Of a stretch of DNA of 64,000 nucleotides, positions 16,701 to 24,462 are shown piece after piece. The stretch is taken from the NCBI RefSeq assembly GCF_002150765.1, contig NZ_MUYM01000040.1, positions 39,311 through 103,310 of the forward strand, read 5' to 3'. The position numbers and the translations under genes were made by a program. The notes under the pieces are model-generated. The model was given only the letters and a program-made list of their open reading frames with translations. It searched no databases and had not been told where the DNA came from. Positions within the stretch are counted from its first letter, which is position 1. Every line of letters begins with the position of its first letter. The stretch is from Lentzea kentuckyensis. Its GTDB lineage: Bacteria > Actinomycetota > Actinomycetes > Mycobacteriales > Pseudonocardiaceae.

Positions 16701-16721
16701 CCCGCGCGGTCGCCGCGCGGG
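16701..16721 (+). terminator. Hairpin after pdxY
   Basis: CCCGCGCG at 16701-16708 pairs perfectly with CGCGCGGG at 16714-16721 around a 5-nt loop, 7 bp after the pdxY stop codon. There is no T-run, as is common in actinomycetes. Confidence 0.5.
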
Positions 16722-16733
16722 ACGACCCGCGAC

Positions 16734-16805
16734 CGTCCGGCCCGCCACCCCGCGCAGGTCGGTGCCGAGGCACGAGACCGACAGCACCGGGTGGCGGGCC
16801 GGACG
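16734..16805. terminator. Bidirectional terminator-like hairpin between convergent genes
   Basis: The 17-bp arm at 16734-16750 (CGTCCGGCCCGCCACCC) is exactly complementary to 16789-16805. The intervening 38 nt contain a further small stem (GTGC/GCAC). It sits between pdxY and the thioredoxin-domain gene, which converge, and can serve both. Confidence 0.65.
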
Positions 16806-16834
16806 GCGAGCAGACCGTCAGCCCCCCGCCGTCC

Positions 16835-17434
16835 TCATCGCGCGAGCGCCGAGTCGATCGCGGCCTTCAACACGTCGTAGGTGGGCTTGGAGTCGAACTG
16901 GGTGCCGTTGATGAAGAACGTCGGCGTGCCCCGCACCCCCGCCTTGGTGCCTTCCGCGTGTTCCCGCGCAACGCGCTCCAGCACCGCGGGGTCGGTCAGT
17001 GACGCCTCGAAGCGCGCCACGTCGAGCCCGAGTTGCCCCGCATAGCCGACGAACGCCGACCGCTGGGGCGTCTGCTGCTTGCGCCACGACTGCTGGGTCT
17101 CGAACAGCAGCTTGATCATCTCGTCCCGCTTGCCCTGCACACCCGCCGCCTCGACGGCGGTGGCGGCGAGTTCGGCGTTGGGGTGCATGGGGAGGGGGAA
17201 GTGCTTGAGGGTGAACGTGACGCGGTCGCCGTACTCGGCGCGCAGCTTCTCGACGCCTGGGTAGGCGGCGCGGCAAGGCGGGCACTCGAGGTCGAGGTAC
17301 TCGACGACGGTGACCTTGCCGGCGGACGACTGCGGCTGGGCGGTGGTGCTGGTGCGGCTGAAGAAGAGGAAACCGGCGACCACCGCCGCGACGACCGCGA
17401 TGACGATCAAGGGCAGCCTGGCGTTCTTGGGCAT
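16835..17434 (-). CDS. Membrane-anchored DsbA-like thioredoxin-fold protein
   Basis: This 199-residue protein has an N-terminal membrane anchor (LPLIVIAVVAAVVAGFLFF, residues 7-25) and an extracytoplasmic thioredoxin-fold domain with the redox motif CPPC in EYLDLECPPCRAAYP (about residue 52). The C-terminal GVRGTPTFFING supplies the cis-proline. It should make or rearrange disulfides in exported proteins. The ATG at 17434 has a clear GGAGG site. It lies 58 bp downstream of the small membrane protein gene on the same strand and may be the last gene of a transcript starting at the TetR gene. Confidence 0.9.
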   Translation of the reverse strand: MPKNARLPLIVIAVVAAVVAGFLFFSRTSTTAQPQSSAGKVTVVEYLDLECPPCRAAYPGVEKLRAEYGDRVTFTLKHFPLPMHPNAELAATAVEAAGVQGKRDEMIKLLFETQQSWRKQQTPQRSAFVGYAGQLGLDVARFEASLTDPAVLERVAREHAEGTKAGVRGTPTFFINGTQFDSKPTYDVLKAAIDSALAR

Positions 17435-17492
17435 GACGAACTACCTCCACGAGAGGAAGAAAGACGGGAAAGGCCGAACGAACCGGTTCGGC

Positions 17493-17870
17493 CTACGTGC
17501 GCAGCACGCAGAGCTGCGCCAGCCGTACTTCCTGCCGACGTGAAGGACGAAGCGCTGTCGAACTCCAGGCGAGACGCCACCTGACGTGACCGGGCAGCCG
17601 AAGCCCGGTCAGCGCGATCAGCACCGCGAGTGCGACCCCGAGGAACATCCCCGCGACCAGGATGGCGTCGAGCAACGCCGGCCCATCGGAGTCGACGGGT
17701 GCGATGGTGGTCACGTGCGCGGCCGACGGGGCGCACTGCGGCATCCAGGCGATCTCGGTCTCGCACGGGGTGCCCTGCATCAACGCGACCCCGGCGACCA
17801 GGGCGAGCACGGCGAGGACCCGCACGAGGCTCCACCTCGCACGGGTCCGCTGGTCGCTCGGGCCTGGCAC
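17493..17870 (-). CDS. Small membrane protein of unknown function
   Basis: A 125-residue protein with two hydrophobic segments: VRVLAVLALVAGVALMQGTPC (about residues 16-36) and LLDAILVAGMFLGVALAVLIALTGL (about 67-91). Between them is an exposed loop with two cysteines, and the basic tail ends in LAQLCVLRT. A conserved LCVLRT-like ending occurs in small actinomycete proteins (DUF6153-like, by memory). I do not know the function. The GTG at 17870 starts 14 bp after the esterase stop, so co-transcription with the esterase is likely. Confidence 0.6.
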   Translation of the reverse strand: MPGPSDQRTRARWSLVRVLAVLALVAGVALMQGTPCETEIAWMPQCAPSAAHVTTIAPVDSDGPALLDAILVAGMFLGVALAVLIALTGLRLPGHVRWRLAWSSTALRPSRRQEVRLAQLCVLRT

Positions 17871-17884
17871 GTGATGCAGAGTAA

Positions 17885-19375
17885 CTACCCCCAGAACGCG
17901 AGCTTGTGGGTGGCCGCGTAGTCCGTCCGGCCGATGGCTCCCGGCGCGAGCGACTGCACGTAGTGGCCGTCAGCGAACTTCGGCCAGCCGGGGTCACCGG
18001 CACGTGCGAAGTCCGTCCACGCCTTGATCATGTGGTCGGACAGCCCCCGATCCTTCGCGAAGTCCGCGTCAGGGAACAGGTAGTCGATGTCGGACGCGTG
18101 GTTCGCGCCGTGCAACTCCTTCGGGAACTCGGGGTTCGTCGCCGCGTTGCGGTCCGCGAACTCGAACGCGTACACCGGCGCCTTCTTCGCGTAGAGCTCG
18201 TTCTGCTTGAACGTCGCCCTCGCCCACATCCGGTCCGTCAGGACCGTCGCCCACGCCTGCTTCGGTGACGCGTGCGCGCTGACCGGGTATTCACGCTCGA
18301 TCTCGGCCGCCCGCTCCGGGAACGCGTCCTTGATCAGCTGCGAGTACTGCTCGGCACTCATCGGATCCGGCCGGAACAACCCGACGAAGCTGTTGTGCTC
18401 GTCGCGGGTGGCGCCGGCGAGGATCGGCACGTTCGCGAACTCGCCCGCCTCCAGCGACTCACCGGGAAGTTTCGGCAGCGCCGAACCGCCGTAGCCGACC
18501 GACTGGAAGATGTTCATGATCTGCGGGTAGTCCAGCAGCTTCTCGACCGGCAGCCGCCGCAGGCACTCGGCGTCCGCGCAGCCCAGCTCGGCGGCGATCA
18601 TCGAGCCGATCTGCTCGATCTCCGGCACCGCCCGCCACGCGAGCGACGGCAACGCCTCCAACTCCGGGAACCAGGCGCCCTTCGGCACGTCCACGAGCGT
18701 GAACGAGCTGTGCATGATCGCCTTGTGGAACAGCGGCTGCTGCCCGATGAGGTGAGCGCCGACCGCGGTCGCGCCGAACGACACCCCGAACAGCGTGACG
18801 TTGCCCGGATCGCCGCCGAACGAGAAGATGTTGCGCTGCACCCATTCCAGCGCGGCCCGCTGGTCGAGCAACCCGAACTCGCCGGAGTTCGCGAGCCCCG
18901 GCAGCCCGAACCCGCCGAACACGCCCATCCGGTAGTTGAACGTCACCACGACGACATCCCCTTGCCGCGCAAGACGTTCCGCGTCGAAGTAGTGCCCGGC
19001 GCCGATCGCGCCGTCGCCGTGCACCCACACCAGGACCGGCTTGCGCCCGGTGGTCTTCGGCGTCGTGACGTTGACGAACAGACAGTCCTCGTCCGTGCTC
19101 CTGGTCTGCGAGTAACTGGACCCGACCTGAGGACACGGACTGCCCGGCTTCGTGGCCTCCCGCACGCCGCTCCACCCCTGCGGCTGCTGCGGCGGCATCC
19201 AGCGCACCGGCTTCGCCGCGTACGGAATGCCTTGGAACACCCGGTGTCCTTCGTGCACCGTCCCCCTGACCTGCCCGGTGTCGGTCGTGACCACGTCCGA
19301 TGGCATCGCTTCCCCCTTCCCGCACCCGCTGATCAGCAGCATTGCGGCCATTAACAAGATCCCCCGGCGCAACAT
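17885..19375 (-). CDS. Lipoprotein carboxylesterase (type B family)
   Basis: A 496-residue exported esterase of the carboxylesterase type B alpha/beta-hydrolase family. The signal MLRRGILLMAAMLLISGC ends in a lipobox with Cys18, so it should be anchored outside the membrane. The nucleophile elbow reads FGVSFGA instead of the usual GESAG but keeps GxSxG. The oxyanion loop is VWVHGDG rather than HGGG. The acid is in GATRDEHNSF and the histidine in HGANHASDIDYLF. The family hydrolyses carboxylic esters. The start at 19375 overlaps the end of the TetR gene by 25 bp, so the two are translationally coupled and the TetR protein is its likely regulator. Confidence 0.88.
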   Translation of the reverse strand: MLRRGILLMAAMLLISGCGKGEAMPSDVVTTDTGQVRGTVHEGHRVFQGIPYAAKPVRWMPPQQPQGWSGVREATKPGSPCPQVGSSYSQTRSTDEDCLFVNVTTPKTTGRKPVLVWVHGDGAIGAGHYFDAERLARQGDVVVVTFNYRMGVFGGFGLPGLANSGEFGLLDQRAALEWVQRNIFSFGGDPGNVTLFGVSFGATAVGAHLIGQQPLFHKAIMHSSFTLVDVPKGAWFPELEALPSLAWRAVPEIEQIGSMIAAELGCADAECLRRLPVEKLLDYPQIMNIFQSVGYGGSALPKLPGESLEAGEFANVPILAGATRDEHNSFVGLFRPDPMSAEQYSQLIKDAFPERAAEIEREYPVSAHASPKQAWATVLTDRMWARATFKQNELYAKKAPVYAFEFADRNAATNPEFPKELHGANHASDIDYLFPDADFAKDRGLSDHMIKAWTDFARAGDPGWPKFADGHYVQSLAPGAIGRTDYAATHKLAFWG

Positions 19376-19944
19376 GACCAACCTCCTGTTGCCAGCTCGA
19401 CGGCCGTGACGAGCTCGCGCTCGCAGACGTCGAGATCGAGTGCCCCTGACCGCAGCACGACGCCGTTGCGCATCGCGAGGATGAACACCGCCATCACGTC
19501 CGGGTCGAACACGCGGAACCCGCCTTCTTCCTGCCCCTGCCTGAGCAGCTCGGCGAGTGCCACGTGATCGGAGTCGGCGATGCCCCCGTCGGTCACCGCC
19601 GCGTGTGTCCTGATCCGCAGGAACGCGAGCATGTCGGCGCGGTGCGCCCGGACGAACTCGATGTTCGCCTCGAGGAACGCCCGCAGCTCTTCCTTCGCGG
19701 TGCCCTGTCCCATGCGCTCGGCCACGAACTCCTGGAACCGGCCGAGGATGTCGGCGAACACGACGTCGACGAGCTCCTGCTTGTTCTTGAAGTGGTACGA
19801 GATCAGCCCGGTGCTGCTCAGCCCCGCACGCGCCGCGATCGCCTTGAACGACGTCTCCGCGTAGTCCAGTTCCGCGATCGTCTCGATCGCCGCCCGCACG
19901 ATCTGCGCACGTCTGGCCTGCTCTGTCACCGATTTTGCTCGCAT
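19351..19944 (-). CDS. TetR-family regulator of the esterase transcript
   Basis: The 197-residue protein has a TetR HTH near residues 25-55 (DYAETSFKAIAARAGLSSTG followed by ISYHFKNKQELV) and a ligand-binding C-terminal half. The preferred start is the ATG at 19944. That ATG lies in the centre of a perfect palindrome and has no ribosome site, suggesting a leaderless message that the protein represses by binding its own start region. The gene runs into the esterase gene with a 25-bp overlap. The last residues GGWSCCAGGSC contain three cysteines, which is odd but may only reflect the overlap with the esterase start. Confidence 0.88.
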   Translation of the reverse strand: MRAKSVTEQARRAQIVRAAIETIAELDYAETSFKAIAARAGLSSTGLISYHFKNKQELVDVVFADILGRFQEFVAERMGQGTAKEELRAFLEANIEFVRAHRADMLAFLRIRTHAAVTDGGIADSDHVALAELLRQGQEEGGFRVFDPDVMAVFILAMRNGVVLRSGALDLDVCERELVTAVELATGGWSCCAGGSC

Positions 19945-19952
19945 GAGCAAAA
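19933..19952. promoter_or_regulatory. TetR operator covering the regulator's start codon
   Basis: TTTTGCTC (19933-19940) and GAGCAAAA (19945-19952) are perfect inverted repeats around GCAT, and the minus-strand ATG of the TetR gene lies in that centre. A further GAGCAAA half-site occurs at 19965-19971. The position between the TetR gene and the divergent GNAT gene (GTG at 19998) would let one dimer control both. Confidence 0.65.
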
Positions 19953-19997
19953 GTTAGCACGCCCGAGCAAACCCCGTCGGTTCAGTAACCTCAGGCC

Positions 19998-20858
19998 GTG
20001 TCCAAGATCGTGCTTCGCCCCGCGACCACCACGGATGTCCCCGCTGTCCTCGCCTTTTGGCAGAACGCCGCAGAAGACGCGCACCGGCCGGCTGACAGCG
20101 CCAAGGCGGTGGAAGCCCTCATCCGCCGCGACCCCGACGCACTCATCCTCGCCCTCGACGAGACCGAGATCGTCGGCACGATCATCGCCGGCTGGGACGG
20201 GTGGCGTTGCCACATCTACCGCCTCGCCGTCGCACCGCGGCGCCGCCGGCTGGGAATCGGCAGGATCCTCATCGAGGCGGCCGAACAACGCTTCGCCGAC
20301 CTCGGCGGAACCCGAGCGGACGCGATGGTCCTCGACGACAACGAGCTCGCACACAGCGCGTGGAAGGCGCACGGGTACGCGCCACAGCCCGAGTGGTCAC
20401 GGTGGGTCAAACCGCTGCCGCAAGGATCAGCGTGGAAGACGCGCCCCGCCCAGCCCGACGACGTCGATCAGATCGCGGACCTGCGCGCCGTGGTGCTGCG
20501 TCCGGACCTCTCACGACTCGGCCGCTACGACGAGCAGCGTGTGCGGCAGCGGCTTCGCGACGAGTTCGTGGCGGAGCACACCTCGGTGCTCGAGGTGGCG
20601 GGCGCCTTCGCGGGCTGCATCGCGCTCCGGCCGGCCGACGACGGGCACTGGCTGGAGCACTTCTACCTGGCCCCGGAGCTGCAAGGCCGGGGAATCGGCT
20701 CGGCCGTGCTCGGCGAACTGCTCGAACGATGCGATCGTGAGCGCCTCACCGTCCGGGTCAACGTGCTGCAAGGCAGCCCGGCCCGGCGGCTTTACGAACG
20801 GCACGGGTTCACCGTCGTCACCGAGGACGCGATCGACGTCTTCATGCTGCGCACCTGA
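19998..20858 (+). CDS. Tandem-domain GNAT acetyltransferase
   Basis: The 286-residue protein has two GNAT folds. The first (about residues 4-140) has the acetyl-CoA loop in APRRRRLGIGRILIEAA, and the second (about 148-285) in APELQGRGIGSAVLGELL. It should transfer acetyl groups to an amine, and the tandem form occurs in resistance and metabolite-modifying enzymes. The GTG at 19998 has no Shine-Dalgarno site, but TAACCT at 19986-19991 lies 6 nt upstream, the position expected for a -10 box of a leaderless message. It diverges from the TetR gene over a 53-bp interval containing that regulator's operator. The substrate is unknown. Confidence 0.87.
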   Translation: MSKIVLRPATTTDVPAVLAFWQNAAEDAHRPADSAKAVEALIRRDPDALILALDETEIVGTIIAGWDGWRCHIYRLAVAPRRRRLGIGRILIEAAEQRFADLGGTRADAMVLDDNELAHSAWKAHGYAPQPEWSRWVKPLPQGSAWKTRPAQPDDVDQIADLRAVVLRPDLSRLGRYDEQRVRQRLRDEFVAEHTSVLEVAGAFAGCIALRPADDGHWLEHFYLAPELQGRGIGSAVLGELLERCDRERLTVRVNVLQGSPARRLYERHGFTVVTEDAIDVFMLRT

Positions 20859-20932
20859 AGGTCCGGGACCATTTGGGCTAAGGGGTCGGCGCGGGCCGTC
20901 TACGGATGTGTGGACCGGTGGTCCTGTCGAGC

Positions 20933-22711
20933 ATGAACCCCATGGGACACAGGAGATCACTGGCGGTCGTGCTGGCGGTCGTGGCGGGGTCGTCGTTGCT
21001 GACCGGCACGGCTCAGGCGCGGATCGCGTTCGAGGTGCAGAGCCTCGACGGGACGGGGAACAACCGGGTGCACCCGGAGTGGGGGGTGGCGGGGGCCAAC
21101 TACTCACGGGTGGCTCCCGCGCACTACGCGGACGGGATCGGGCAGCCCGTGACGGGGCCGAGCCCGCGGTACCTGAGCAACCGGGTGTTCGCCGACGGTG
21201 GCGTGACGCAACCGTCGGCGCGGGTCAGCCAGTGGGGAACGGCGTGGGGGCAGTTCCTCGACCACTCGTTCGGGCTGCGGGTGGGCGGTGGGCCGCAGGT
21301 GGACATCCCGTTCGTCAACGGCGCGCCGATGGAGGACTTCCACAGCGACCTCCCGTCCGTGCCGTTCGGGCGCAGCGCGGCGGCGCCGGGGACCGGCGTC
21401 ACGACACCGCGGGAGCAGCCGAACAGGCTGAACTCCTACCTGGACGCGGAAGCGGTGTACGGGACGAAACCCGACCGGTTGACGTGGATGCGCGACGGGG
21501 CGAAGCTGCTGATGCCGAACGACCTGCTGCCGCGGCGGGACGCGCGCGGCGACATCAGCACCGCGCCGGGTGTCGACGACCCGATCGGGATGGGGGCGCG
21601 GGCCGTCGTGACGGGTGACGACCGGGGCAACGAGAACGTGTCGCTCACGGCCGTGCAGACGCTGTTCGCCCGCGAGCACAACCGGATCGTGTCGCTGCTG
21701 CCGTCGTGGCTGCCCGAGGAACAGCGGTTCCAGCTGGCCCGGCGGGTCGTGATCGCGACCCAGCAGTACATCACCTACACCGAGTTCCTGCCCGCAATGG
21801 GCGTTCGGCTGTCGCCCTACCGGGGCTACGACCCGTCGGTGGACGCGACCCTGTCGAACGAGTTCGCGACCGTCGGCTACCGGGCGCACAGCATGCTGCG
21901 GGGCAACGTCCTGGTGACCACCGCCGCCTCCCGGTACACCCCGCAGCAGCTCGACGCGCTGCGGGCCAAGGGCGCTCAGGTCGTGCCACGCGGGAACCGG
22001 GTCGAGATCACCATCCCGCCCGCGCTCGGGGCGTTCCGGCCCGAACTGGTGGGCGAGGTGCAACTCGGGCCGCTGCTGCAGGGGCTCGGCTCGCAGGCGC
22101 AGTCGCGCAACGACGAGCAGATCGACGACGTGGTGCGCAGCCTGGCCCTGACGCCGACGGGGTGTGAGCCGAACTGCCCGACGGTGATCTTCGACATCGC
22201 CGCGATCGACGTGGAACGCGGGCGCGACCACGGGATCCCGTCGTACAACGAGTTGCGGAAGGCGTACGGGCTGGCGCCCCGGGGCTCGTTCCAGGCCGTC
22301 ACCGGAGAGTCCACCGAAGCGTTCCCGGTCGATCCGGAACTGACGCCCGGCGCGGAGATCGACGACCCGGACAGCATCGACTTCGTGCGGCCCGGTGTGC
22401 GGCGTACGAGCGTCGCGGCCCGGTTGAAGGTCCTGTACGGGGACGTTTCGGGGCTGGACGCGTTCGTCGGGATGGTCGCGGAGCCGCACGTGCCGGGCAC
22501 GGAGTTCGGCGAACTCCAACTGGCCATCTGGAAGAAGCAGTTCGAGGCCATGCGCGACGGCGACCGGTTCTACCTGGGCAACGACCCCGTGCTGGCGGTG
22601 GTGAAGCAGCGGTTCGGCATCGACTACCGGCACCAGCTCGGCGACCTGATCGCGCTGAACACCGACATCCCCCGCCGCGACCTGGCCCGCGACGTGTTCC
22701 GCACGTCCTAG
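20933..22711 (+). CDS. Secreted animal-type haem peroxidase
   Basis: About 592 residues with a Sec signal (RRSLAVVLAVVAGSSLLTGTAQA) and an animal haem peroxidase domain. The distal haem site is in WGTAWGQFLDHSFGL, a conserved arginine/aspartate region follows (LNSYLDAEAVYG), and the proximal histidine is in GYRAHSMLRG. DIAAIDVERGRDHGIPSYN is the family's most conserved C-terminal motif (WxxxRxRDHGxPxYN-like). It should use hydrogen peroxide to oxidise halides or phenolics outside the cell. The start is uncertain: ATG 20933 is taken, while ATG 20942 and an upstream ATG at 20906 are in frame. It is monocistronic, with the two-component genes 10 bp downstream possibly on the same transcript. Confidence 0.85.
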   Translation: MNPMGHRRSLAVVLAVVAGSSLLTGTAQARIAFEVQSLDGTGNNRVHPEWGVAGANYSRVAPAHYADGIGQPVTGPSPRYLSNRVFADGGVTQPSARVSQWGTAWGQFLDHSFGLRVGGGPQVDIPFVNGAPMEDFHSDLPSVPFGRSAAAPGTGVTTPREQPNRLNSYLDAEAVYGTKPDRLTWMRDGAKLLMPNDLLPRRDARGDISTAPGVDDPIGMGARAVVTGDDRGNENVSLTAVQTLFAREHNRIVSLLPSWLPEEQRFQLARRVVIATQQYITYTEFLPAMGVRLSPYRGYDPSVDATLSNEFATVGYRAHSMLRGNVLVTTAASRYTPQQLDALRAKGAQVVPRGNRVEITIPPALGAFRPELVGEVQLGPLLQGLGSQAQSRNDEQIDDVVRSLALTPTGCEPNCPTVIFDIAAIDVERGRDHGIPSYNELRKAYGLAPRGSFQAVTGESTEAFPVDPELTPGAEIDDPDSIDFVRPGVRRTSVAARLKVLYGDVSGLDAFVGMVAEPHVPGTEFGELQLAIWKKQFEAMRDGDRFYLGNDPVLAVVKQRFGIDYRHQLGDLIALNTDIPRRDLARDVFRTS

Positions 22712-22720
22712 CATCGGGGA

Positions 22721-23692
22721 ATGCGCATGGGGTCGCGCGGCTTGGTCGTGCTGGGATGCTTGGGCCTGCTGGGTTTCGGCGGGCTGCTGTGGGCGATCGT
22801 CCACACGTCGCGGCCTCCCCTTCCCGCCGTGGTCGTGATCATGCTGGTGGTGGTCGCGCTCGCCGTCGGGCCGTGGGTGGCGCTCGTGCACCGCAAGCTG
22901 CGCGACGACCCGGAGGCGGGCGGGCTGTTCCGGGTGGTGGTGGCGAGCGCGGTGGCGATCGCGGTCGGCGGGATCGTGATCGCAACGGGACTGCGCTACC
23001 GCGAGGAACTGGCGTCGCCCGCGGTGATGCTGTCCGTGCTCGTCGCGGGCGCGGTGGCGCTGGTCGGAGCGGCGGTGTTCCCGTGGCTGTTCCTCACCAC
23101 CCGGATGCTCGCCAGGGAACGCGCCGCCAGGGCCCGCGCCGAGGAGCGCGCGGACCTGGCGGCGCACCTGCACGACTCGGTGCTTCAGGCGTTGACGCTG
23201 ATCCAGAAGCAGGCCGACTCGACCGAGGTCCGCAGGCTGGCCCGCGGCACCGAGCGAGATCTGCGGACATGGCTGTACGGCCGGCAGCCGTTGGCGGGCA
23301 ACGACTTCTCCGCCGCTGTGACCGCGACGGCCGAGGTCGTGGAGGACACGTTCGACGTGGTCGTGGAACTGGTGTCCGTCGGCACCTGCGCGATGGACAC
23401 CCGGTCGCGCGCGGTCGTCGGCGCGGTGCGGGAAGCGCTGACGAACGCCGCGAAGCACGGCGGGGTGGGACGGGTGTCGGTGTTCGCCGAGGTCAGTGAG
23501 TCCGAGGTGTTCGCATTGGTCCGCGACCGCGGCCGCGGCTTCGACCCGGCCGTCCACAGCGGGGCGAACCGGCGCGGCATCGCCGACTCGATCGAACGGC
23601 GGATGCGCCACGAGGGCGGCAACGCGACCATCCGCACCGCGCTCGGCGGGGGCACCGAGGTCGAACTGCGGATGCCCTTGGGGCGCAAGTGA
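22721..23692 (+). CDS. NarL-type sensor histidine kinase
   Basis: A 323-residue kinase with four hydrophobic segments in the first 130 residues and almost no extracellular domain. A coiled linker (RMLARERAARARAEERADL) leads to the HisKA_3-type dimerisation helix with phospho-histidine in AAHLHDSVLQALTLIQ (about residue 150) and an HATPase with the N box EALTNAAKHGG and the G box DRGRGFDP. It senses an unknown membrane signal. The ATG at 22721 has GGGGA directly upstream, and it overlaps the response regulator gene by 4 bp (GTGA), so they form one operon. Confidence 0.9.
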   Translation: MRMGSRGLVVLGCLGLLGFGGLLWAIVHTSRPPLPAVVVIMLVVVALAVGPWVALVHRKLRDDPEAGGLFRVVVASAVAIAVGGIVIATGLRYREELASPAVMLSVLVAGAVALVGAAVFPWLFLTTRMLARERAARARAEERADLAAHLHDSVLQALTLIQKQADSTEVRRLARGTERDLRTWLYGRQPLAGNDFSAAVTATAEVVEDTFDVVVELVSVGTCAMDTRSRAVVGAVREALTNAAKHGGVGRVSVFAEVSESEVFALVRDRGRGFDPAVHSGANRRGIADSIERRMRHEGGNATIRTALGGGTEVELRMPLGRK

Positions 23693-24297
23693 TCCGCGTC
23701 CTGGTGGTGGACGACCACGCCCTGGTCCGGTCCGGCGTGCGGACGGAACTGGGCGATGGCCTGGACGTGGTGGGCGAGGCCGAGGACGTGGCGTCCGCGC
23801 TGGCCGCCATCCAGGCGCTGGTCCCGGACGTGGTGCTGCTCGACGTGCACCTGCCCGGCGGTGGCGGGCGGGCGGTGCTGGAAGCCGCCGTGCCCGCGTT
23901 TCCGGCCGTGCGGTTCCTCGCGCTGTCGGTGTCGGACGCCGCGCAGGACGTGATCGGGGTGATCCGCGCGGGTGCGCGGGGGTACGTGACGAAGGCGATC
24001 ACCGGCTCCGACCTGCGGGCCGCGGTCCACCAGGTCCACGAGGGCGACGCGTGCTTCTCGCCGCACCTGGCCGGGTTCGTGCTGGACGCGTTCCGCGGCG
24101 ACCCAGACCTCGACCAGCTCACGCCCCGGGAACGGGACGTGCTGCGGCTGGTCGCCGCGGGGTACACCTACCGCGAGGTCGGCGAACGCCTGTCGATCTC
24201 CGGTCGCACGGTGGAGACCCACGCCGCAGCAGTCCTGCGCAAGCTGCGACTCCCGAATCGGCGCGCGCTGTCCCGGTGGGCGCGGACCCGCCTGTAG
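23689..24297 (+). CDS. NarL/LuxR-type response regulator
   Basis: The 202-residue partner of the preceding kinase. The receiver domain shows VLVVDDHALVRSG, the phospho-accepting Asp in VLLDVHLPGGGG and the conserved lysine in GYVTKAITG. The C-terminal HTH is of LuxR type (LTPRERDVLRLVAAGYTYRE, then SGRTVETHAAAVLRKL). It starts at the GTG at 23689, which overlaps the kinase stop. Its targets are unknown. The secreted peroxidase gene just upstream is a possible one. Confidence 0.92.
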   Translation: MIRVLVVDDHALVRSGVRTELGDGLDVVGEAEDVASALAAIQALVPDVVLLDVHLPGGGGRAVLEAAVPAFPAVRFLALSVSDAAQDVIGVIRAGARGYVTKAITGSDLRAAVHQVHEGDACFSPHLAGFVLDAFRGDPDLDQLTPRERDVLRLVAAGYTYREVGERLSISGRTVETHAAAVLRKLRLPNRRALSRWARTRL

Positions 24298-24302
24298 ACC
24301 CT

Positions 24303-24350
24303 CGTTGCGAACAACGGGATACCGCTCGCATCTTGTTGCACACCACAAGA
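24303..24350 (+). terminator. Hairpins after the two-component operon
   Basis: CGTTG (24303-24307) pairs with CAACG (24312-24316) around CGAA, and TCTTGT (24331-24336) pairs with ACAAGA (24345-24350). They lie directly downstream of the response-regulator stop and are the likely end of that transcript. Confidence 0.35.
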
Positions 24351-24357
24351 ACGGGGG

Positions 24358-24447
24358 TCAGAACTCGCGCCACTGGCCCCGGTCGCCGGCTTTGATGCCG
24401 TCGAGCCGCTGCCGTACCGCGGCCGCGAACGTGCTCTCGTGCGTCAC
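24358..24447 (-). CDS. Possible 29-residue small protein
   Basis: A short frame from GTG at 24447 to TGA at 24358 encodes a helix-forming peptide beginning VTHESTFAAAVRQRLDGIKA and ending GDRGQWREF. It starts 15 bp after the stop of the gene at 24463-25431 on the same strand. Its sequence looks protein-like, with an amphipathic helix and normal codon use, but I recognise no family. It could be the remains of a longer gene. Confidence 0.2.
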   Translation of the reverse strand: MTHESTFAAAVRQRLDGIKAGDRGQWREF

Positions 24448-24462
24448 CTAAGCAAGGTTGCC

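Noticed and set aside
17885..19960. A single 691-residue TetR-esterase fusion
   Set aside because: The upstream extension runs through the TetR gene in another frame. The esterase has its own signal peptide starting at 19375, and the TetR gene has its own complete frame.
24303..24350. Short inverted repeats as a tRNA or riboswitch
   Set aside because: Only small isolated stems are present, with no cloverleaf or conserved aptamer core. They directly follow a stop codon and fit transcript ends.
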